From Burkholderiales bacterium (GTDB lineage Bacteria > Pseudomonadota > Gammaproteobacteria > Burkholderiales > Burkholderiaceae_C), in contig JAIOOS010000020.1 of assembly GCA_021414305.1 (NCBI GenBank), positions 62,001 to 126,000 on the forward strand: a DNA stretch of 64,000 nt, read 5' to 3'. Positions 57,925 to 64,000 of the stretch are shown here, piece after piece. A model generated the notes under the pieces. That model was not told where the DNA came from. It saw only the letters and a program-made list of their open reading frames with translations, and made no database searches. A program made the translations under genes and the position numbers. How positions within the stretch are numbered: position 1 is the first letter of the stretch; each line of letters begins with the position of its first letter.

Positions 57925-58455
57925 ATGACGACGCCGATCGCCCCCGCGACCTCAGGCACGTCGACGCGGCCGTACCTGATCCGCGCGCTCCACGACTGGT
58001 GCACCGACAACGGCTTCACGCCGTACATCGCGGTGTTCGTCGACGAGGCGGTGCGCGTCCCGAAGGAATACGTCAAGAACAACGAGATCGTTCTCAACGT
58101 CGGCTTCGAGGCGACCAGCGCCCTCAAGCTCGGCAACGAGACGATCGAGTTCAAGGCGCGCTTCGGCGGCAGCTCGCGCGAGATCGTGGTGCCGATCGAC
58201 CACGTGATCGCGATCTACGCACGCGAGAACGGCCAGGGCATGGCGTTCCCGATGCCGGCGAGCGCGCCGGCCGGAAGCGCCCCCGAGGGCGAGTCCGAAA
58301 CCGCCCCGGCCCGGCCGCCGGCGGCGCGCGGTCCGCGCCTGGCGCGCAGCGAGGGCAGCTCGCCCAAGGCCACCCGTGGCGGCGACGTCGCCGAGGCCGA
58401 CACGCCGCCGCCCGATCCGCCGCCCAAGCGACCTTCGCTCAAGCGCGTCAAGTAG
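57925..58455 (+). CDS. sspB: ClpXP protease specificity-enhancing factor SspB
   Basis: 176 residues. Residues 10-110 are the SspB fold ('RPYLIRALHDWCTDNGFTPY', 'VPKEYVKNNEIVLNVGFEAT', 'IVVPIDHVIAIYARENGQGM'), which delivers ssrA-tagged peptides to ClpXP. A flexible Pro/Ala/Glu linker follows and the conserved ClpX-binding tail ends 'PKRPSLKRVK'. It lies 30 bases after sspA, in one operon. Confidence 0.95.
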   Translation: MTTPIAPATSGTSTRPYLIRALHDWCTDNGFTPYIAVFVDEAVRVPKEYVKNNEIVLNVGFEATSALKLGNETIEFKARFGGSSREIVVPIDHVIAIYARENGQGMAFPMPASAPAGSAPEGESETAPARPPAARGPRLARSEGSSPKATRGGDVAEADTPPPDPPPKRPSLKRVK

Positions 58456-58473
58456 GCGGGCGGGAGCGGCGCC

Positions 58474-58479
58474 TATACT
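58474..58479 (+). promoter_or_regulatory. -10 box TATACT of the tRNA-Thr gene
   Basis: TATACT followed by GCCGCCGCCCC, a GC-rich discriminator as is usual for stable-RNA promoters, lies 29 bases upstream of the tRNA. No consensus -35 is seen 17 bases before it. Confidence 0.45.
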
Positions 58480-58508
58480 GCCGCCGCCCCGAGCGCGTCG
58501 CGGCGAGC

Positions 58509-58584
58509 GCCGGCTTAGCTCAGTTGGTAGAGCACCCGCCTTGTAAGCGGAAGGTCGTCCGTTCGATTCGGACAGCCGGCACCA
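58509..58584 (+). tRNA. tRNA-Thr (anticodon UGU)
   Basis: 76 bases with a perfect 7-bp acceptor stem (GCCGGCT/AGCCGGC), D-arm AGCTCAGTTGGTAGAGC, anticodon loop CTTGTAA (anticodon TGT), T-arm GTCCG-TTCGATT-CGGAC and an encoded CCA end. The anticodon stem has four pairs plus a C-A apposition at the outermost position (27-43). Confidence 0.96.
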
Positions 58585-58693
58585 GGACCCGCCCCATGGA
58601 GGGGGTGGCGAAAGCGGTGCGTGTCCTCTTGTAGCATCTCGCTCCCGGCGCTGCCCGACGGCCGACTGGATCCTGGTTCTGCGAGGAGATTTC

Positions 58694-60181
58694 ATGTCGC
58701 TGCTTGCTTCCCTCGGCCTGCCTTCGATGGCTGCGCCCGACCCTGATACGGCGACCGTCAAGGCAGGGCGCATGGCTGCGCCCCCCGTGGCGAGCAGGGC
58801 GAAGCCCGGCCCCGGCGCGAAGGCGAAGGCCAAGGGCGGCAAGGTCAAGGTCATCAACTTCGACGAAGGCGAAGGCGACACGATCGTCGCCGGCGAGCCG
58901 ACGGTGAACAAGATCGCCATCGGCCAGATCGTCTGGGCGAAAGGCCAGGGCCACCGGCAGATCTGGGGCCTGATCAACGTCGACGGCGAGCTCGCCCAGA
59001 GCGGGAGCAACTGGCACGAGAAGGCGCTCGTCGAGATGAACGCCGTGGCCGCGCGTGGCGTGCAGCTGGTCGTCGGGCTGCAGGAGCGCGAAGAGAAGTT
59101 TCGCCTCGACCTCTTCAAGGTGAAGAAGGCATTCAAGGACAGCGCGGCGGGCCTGGCCGAAGTCAAGAAGCTCGGGCCGGCGATCGCCAAGCGCATGAAG
59201 ACCGATGACGACTTCTACGAGGACATCAAGGGCTTCACCACCGCGCTGGCCGAGGCGAAGAAGAGTGCCAAGAACGTCTCGAAGGCGGCCAAGGATTTCG
59301 ACGCGGCGACGAGCGCGCTGAAGGCGGCGGTGTTCGATGACAAGACGTACCACGCGAAGAAGGAAGTGGCCGAAGCGGAGTCGGCGGTCAGCGCCAAGCA
59401 GGCGCAGATCGACGAGGCCAAGGCCATCTTCAAGACCGTGATCGACATCGCGACCAAGGTGGCGAAGCAGGAATGGGGCGCGATCGCCGCGAAGGTTCTC
59501 GACTATGCGCAGGACAAGGCGATCGATGCCGCCGCCGACGCGCTGGTGGCCGGCCGGCTGATCGAGCAGCTCGAGCAGCTCAAGGCCAACCTGGCCAAGG
59601 CCAAGGCCAAGGTCGAGGAATTCGAGCAGGGCGCGCTCGACGCGCGTCTTCAGGAGAAGCAGTCGGCGCTGGAATCGGCGGCCAAGGCGCTCGAGATGGC
59701 CCACGACGCGCTCCACGAGGCCGTGTCCGATCTTCCCGGCGCGCAGCGCAACGCCATCAACGAGCTGAACGAGAACAAGAGCACCGCGCCGGCAGCCAAG
59801 ATGATCGCGGCGCGGGCCGTCCAGATCGGCGATGTCGAAGCGGCGCGCGCGTCCTGCAGCCAGTACGTCGGCGTCGCCGACAAGGCGAACGCGCGCATGC
59901 AGCAGTTCATCACGATGTTCCAGCAGGTGAGCGAATTCCTGAAGAAGGCCGCCAAGGAAAAGCCCTACTACGCCGACGACAGACCCTACGGCGGGGAGCT
60001 CTTTCGAGCGTCGCTCGCAAACGCGATCGCCTTCGGCGACTGGTCGATGTCGATCGCCAGCGTGAAGCGCGAGGCGGAGGATGCACTGAAATGGCTCGCC
60101 AAGACCGACGCCGACGGCCCCCTCGGCAACTTCGACCAGGCGATCGAGTCCACCCGCAAGGACCTCGGCCGGGGCGCCTGA
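58694..60181 (+). CDS. long alpha-helical/coiled-coil protein of unknown function
   Basis: 495 residues; I do not recognise the family. Residues 1-50 are Ala/Pro/Lys-rich and disordered-looking; 51-110 form a small acidic segment ('KVINFDEGEGDTIVAGEPTV', 'WGLINVDGELAQSGSNWHEK'). Residues ~120-430 are almost continuous helix, Ala/Lys/Glu-rich, with heptad-like stretches ('LAEAKKSAKNVSKAAKDFDA', 'EQLKANLAKAKAKVEEFEQG'), interrupted near 240-275 by a less charged region ('FKTVIDIATKVAKQEWGAIA'). No signal peptide. It starts after GAGGAG and is followed three bases later by a UBP-finger gene, so both are co-translated. Long helical hairpins of this kind occur in pore-forming toxins and in scaffold proteins; neither can be decided here. 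Confidence 0.75.
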   Translation: MSLLASLGLPSMAAPDPDTATVKAGRMAAPPVASRAKPGPGAKAKAKGGKVKVINFDEGEGDTIVAGEPTVNKIAIGQIVWAKGQGHRQIWGLINVDGELAQSGSNWHEKALVEMNAVAARGVQLVVGLQEREEKFRLDLFKVKKAFKDSAAGLAEVKKLGPAIAKRMKTDDDFYEDIKGFTTALAEAKKSAKNVSKAAKDFDAATSALKAAVFDDKTYHAKKEVAEAESAVSAKQAQIDEAKAIFKTVIDIATKVAKQEWGAIAAKVLDYAQDKAIDAAADALVAGRLIEQLEQLKANLAKAKAKVEEFEQGALDARLQEKQSALESAAKALEMAHDALHEAVSDLPGAQRNAINELNENKSTAPAAKMIAARAVQIGDVEAARASCSQYVGVADKANARMQQFITMFQQVSEFLKKAAKEKPYYADDRPYGGELFRASLANAIAFGDWSMSIASVKREAEDALKWLAKTDADGPLGNFDQAIESTRKDLGRGA

Positions 60182-60184
60182 GCC

Positions 60185-60493
60185 ATGGCGACGACCTGCA
60201 ACCACCTGCACACGATCCGGCGTGTCACGCCGAGCGCCCTCGGCTGCGAGGAGTGCCTGGCGATGGGCGCCCGTTGGGTGCACCTGCGGATCTGCCGCAC
60301 CTGCGGCCACGTCGGCTGCTGCGACGACTCGAAGAACAAGCACGCGACCAAGCACTTCCACGCGACGCAGCATCCGATCATCGAGGGCTACGATCCGCCG
60401 GAGGGCTGGGGCTGGTGCTTCGTCGACCAGGCCTTTCTCGACCTCACGGCCGACAAGACGCCGCACAACGGGCCGATTCCGCGCTACGCCTGA
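60185..60493 (+). CDS. small UBP-type zinc-finger protein
   Basis: 102 residues, one zf-UBP domain over most of its length: ligands C5/H7, C21/C24 ('CEEC'), C37/C40 ('ICRTCGHVGCCD'), C45 and histidines in 'NKHATKHFHATQHPII'. In eukaryotic deubiquitinases this finger binds the free C-terminal Gly-Gly of ubiquitin. Stand-alone bacterial versions exist but their ligand is not known. It starts three bases after the coiled-coil gene stop, so they form a pair. 'EGYDPPEGWGWCFVDQAF' is the usual end of the stand-alone family. Confidence 0.88.
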   Translation: MATTCNHLHTIRRVTPSALGCEECLAMGARWVHLRICRTCGHVGCCDDSKNKHATKHFHATQHPIIEGYDPPEGWGWCFVDQAFLDLTADKTPHNGPIPRYA

Positions 60494-60517
60494 CGGCGGC
60501 GCCGCCGGGGCCGCGGC

Positions 60518-60925
60518 TCAGCGAACGGCGAAGGCCTGGCGGCGCGCCTCGCGCTCGGCGCTGCGGGCCGCCCGCAACCCGGTGACCGCGGTCGACAGCG
60601 CCTCGCCGGTCGCCTCGCCGAGCAGCGCGGTCGCCCGCGCCGCTTCCGCGCCGCCGCGTACATAGGCGCGACCGAAACCGTCGCGACTGACGAAGCCGGC
60701 GTCGACCAGCCAGCGGCGCAGCTCGACGTGATCGGTGCGCAGCATGGTGCCGGGCCCCGCGAGCCAGGCGCCGAGCAGATCGTTCACCTCGGGCTCGCGA
60801 TACGAGCGGCCGACCTCGATCGCGCCCGCCGCGAGCGCCAGCACGAGGGCGCGGTCGCCCTCGGCGAGCAAGCCGAGCGAGACGCCGTCCTTGACGACCA
60901 GCGCGGCCAGGCGGGGCGGCAGCAT
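60518..60925 (-). CDS. DUF2087 domain protein
   Basis: 135 residues from the ATG at 60925. The centre reads 'YREPEVNDLLGAWLAGPGTM', 'LRTDHVELRRWLVDAGFVSR', 'DGFGRAYVR', which is the DUF2087 pattern (a small helical domain often attached to regulators and thought to bind nucleic acid or protein). Here it lacks a fused HTH partner but has a hydrophobic N-terminal part ('LALAAGAIEVGRS'). It lies 20 bases downstream of dsbA on the same strand, so it may be co-transcribed, and it converges on the UBP-finger gene. Confidence 0.78.
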   Translation of the reverse strand: MLPPRLAALVVKDGVSLGLLAEGDRALVLALAAGAIEVGRSYREPEVNDLLGAWLAGPGTMLRTDHVELRRWLVDAGFVSRDGFGRAYVRGGAEAARATALLGEATGEALSTAVTGLRAARSAEREARRQAFAVR

Positions 60926-60945
60926 CGTTGCCTCGCGACCTTCGC

Positions 60946-61593
60946 TCAGGCCTTGCGGCGCACCTTGTCGATCAGCGCGTCGGCCACGGCGAGCGATTGC
61001 GGCCCGCCGCCCGCCTGCGAGGGCGAGGTCAGGTAGAGGCCGTGGATCGCCAGGGCCGGGACGGCCTCGATCCGGTAGTCGGCCTGCAGCTTCTTCGCCT
61101 TGGTCACCGAGGTAGCGACCGAGAACGACTTGAACGCGGCCAGGAACTTGGCGGCGTCGCCGCCGTTCTTGGCGACGAGCGCGGCAATGTCCTCCGGCTT
61201 GTCGAGCCGTTGCCGCTCGACGTGCACCGCGGCGAACACCTTGGACTGCATCTGGTCGACCAGCCCCAGCGACTCGAGCGAATAGTAGGTGCGCTGGAAG
61301 TTCTCGGCATTGAAGAGAAAGTTCACCGGAACCCGCCGAAACTGCACGTCGGCCGGCAGGGTGCGGCCCCACGGGCCGACCATCGGCTCGAAGGCGCTGC
61401 AGTGCGGGCAGGCGTAGGTGAAGAACTCGAGCACCTCGATCTTGCCCGGTGTCGCGGGCGTCTGCGGGGGCTGGATCAGGCTGTATTCGCGGCCCTCGAC
61501 CGGCGCCTGGGCGCGGGCCGCGCCGGTGGCCAAGAGCAGCGAAGAGCCGGCGCCGGCGGCGAGCAGGGCGGTATTGAAGTCACGTCGGTTCAT
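60946..61593 (-). CDS. dsbA: thiol:disulfide interchange protein DsbA
   Basis: 215 residues. The thioredoxin-type active site is 'TYACPHCSAFEP' (C-P-H-C, as in DsbA) and the cis-Pro region is 'EAVPALAIHG'. It oxidises cysteine pairs in periplasmic proteins. The N-terminus 'MNRRDFNTALLAAGAGSSLL' has a twin-arginine-like RRDF motif ahead of a hydrophobic stretch and an AxA cleavage site ('ARAQA'), so export through the Tat system encoded at 46861-48425 is likely. In many Burkholderiales dsbA follows argS and a SPOR-domain gene; neither is present upstream here. Confidence 0.94.
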   Translation of the reverse strand: MNRRDFNTALLAAGAGSSLLLATGAARAQAPVEGREYSLIQPPQTPATPGKIEVLEFFTYACPHCSAFEPMVGPWGRTLPADVQFRRVPVNFLFNAENFQRTYYSLESLGLVDQMQSKVFAAVHVERQRLDKPEDIAALVAKNGGDAAKFLAAFKSFSVATSVTKAKKLQADYRIEAVPALAIHGLYLTSPSQAGGGPQSLAVADALIDKVRRKA

Positions 61594-61716
61594 GGGACGG
61601 CATTGAAGTGGGCAGGTGGACAGAGCGGCGAAGCGTGCCGGAGTTCAACGCACGGCGCCAGCGGATCGCCGACAGCCGGGCATTCTGCCCGGGCCGGCGT
61701 GGAACATTGCCCAGCT

Positions 61717-62034
61717 TCACGACGGCAGCACCTTGATCCGGACCGCCGCCACCGGGTGTCCCTGCTCGCGCAGGCGTTCCTCGAAGCGGGGCGCGAGCTG
61801 GCGCAGCTTGGCCGCGACCGCGGCATTGGCGCCCAGCAGCGACCAGCCGGTCTCGTCGAGCGGGCCGGGCTGCACGCTGGCGGCCAGCGCCTTCGGCAGC
61901 AGGGGCAGGATGGTGGCGAACATGGCGTTCGACTCGCGCAGCCGGTCGACCAGCCGGGAAAGGGGCTGGCTGGCGCGCATCGCCTCGACGATGGGCTGGG
62001 CGGCCGCGGGGGCGGACAGGGGTTTGCGGCTCAC
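61717..62034 (-). CDS. DUF721 family protein (DciA-like)
   Basis: 105 residues: 'QPLSRLVDRLRESNAMFATI' followed by 'LLPKALAASVQPGPLDETGW' and 'SLLGANAAVAAKLRQLAPRF' is the DUF721 domain. Members related to DciA help load the replicative helicase DnaB in bacteria that lack DnaC. It is divergent from secA, a common arrangement in proteobacteria. It is shorter than the longest DciA proteins, so the helicase-loading role is an inference from family and context. Confidence 0.82.
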   Translation of the reverse strand: MSRKPLSAPAAAQPIVEAMRASQPLSRLVDRLRESNAMFATILPLLPKALAASVQPGPLDETGWSLLGANAAVAAKLRQLAPRFEERLREQGHPVAAVRIKVLPS

Positions 62035-62100
62035 CCCAAAAGTCTAGGGCCTGCGGCGAGCCTCCCAGGGCGCCAGCAGGCCACGGGCGACGTCGAATGT

Positions 62101-62106
62101 TAAAAT
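62101..62106 (+). promoter_or_regulatory. -10 box TAAAAT upstream of secA
   Basis: TTAAAATTCGCC, the only AT-rich hexamer in the 220-bp divergent gap, about 150 bases before the secA start. A -35 box at 17 bp is not convincing. The ~150-base leader has no recognisable secM-like arrest gene. Confidence 0.35.
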
Positions 62107-62254
62107 TCGCCTTTCTGCGCGCGCAGCCGCGCCCTGCAACCCCCTTGCATTCGCGGCCGCCGGCCGCAGTTCCCGGCGAGCCTTCGTCCCTCGCGGCGCG
62201 GCTCCGGTGGCTGCATCGTGACCGGGCGCGCTCCCTCTTCGAACCAGCACACGC

Positions 62255-64000
<1,746 letters not shown>

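Noticed and set aside
58456..60500. tRNA-adjacent coiled-coil/UBP pair considered as an integrated genomic island
   Set aside because: No integrase and no repeat of the tRNA 3' end was noticed downstream up to secA; kept only as a question in the findings.
60494..60517. GGCGGCGCCGCC palindrome between the convergent UBP-finger and DUF2087 genes as a terminator
   Set aside because: It is a self-complementary GC run without a loop of normal size and without a T-run on either side.

Overview
The window is a high-GC chromosomal segment from a betaproteobacterium, most likely order Burkholderiales. The evidence is gene order as well as gene content: argB followed by an HAD 5'-nucleotidase and slmA; hisI-hisE-DUF4870-like-HIT-tatABC with a DegQ-type protease facing it; petABC-sspA-sspB; and dciA-like divergent from secA. 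No insertion sequence, prophage, CRISPR array or rRNA was seen. One tRNA gene, tRNA-Thr(UGU), lies at 58509-58584.

Layout. 1-3.7 kb: the 5' end of an ABC-importer ATPase gene divergent from an IclR regulator with a palindromic operator between them, a higBA toxin-antitoxin pair, and a Rieske protein with a large unexplained C-terminal domain. 3.7-28.6 kb: the main accessory region. An HTH/receiver regulator is divergent from a type I secretion operon (HlyB-like ABC exporter, HlyD-like adaptor, a 112-aa orphan, a GT4-type glycosyltransferase, a 314-aa two-TM orphan) that leads into a single 16.6-kb gene for a 5,525-residue RTX protein with a lipase-like N-terminus. A LuxR-type response regulator follows. 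28.5-31.5 kb: an uncharacterised three-gene envelope operon on the minus strand, flanked on its far side by a decayed fragment of the same kind of LuxR regulator. 32-40.8 kb: an M14 carboxypeptidase, a lipoprotein, a cyclase-like/STAND ATPase/TPR protein, an S41 protease, a periplasmic MsrA and an FAD-dependent oxidoreductase.

40.9-57.9 kb is mostly housekeeping: argB, the HAD phosphatase, slmA, pdeM, a DUF815 ATPase, a MutT-like protein, hisIE, tatABC, a Deg protease, pdxA, a DUF1631 protein, mscL, the cytochrome bc1 operon and sspAB. 58.5-64 kb holds the tRNA, a coiled-coil protein paired with a UBP-type zinc-finger protein, a DUF2087 protein, dsbA, a DUF721 protein and the 5' part of secA, which runs off the window.

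How the genes fit together: the secretion operon encodes the inner-membrane exporter and adaptor plus a substrate whose C-terminal module is typical of type I secreted RTX proteins, but no TolC-like outer-membrane channel and no HlyC-like acyltransferase is present here. Two regulators bracket the cluster. The best candidates for undescribed biology are (i) this secretion/glycosyltransferase/giant RTX locus and the way its substrate gene has grown by block duplication, (ii) the three-gene envelope operon next to the regulator fragment, and (iii) the coiled-coil plus UBP-finger pair. All functional statements come from reading sequence and motifs; no database search was run.
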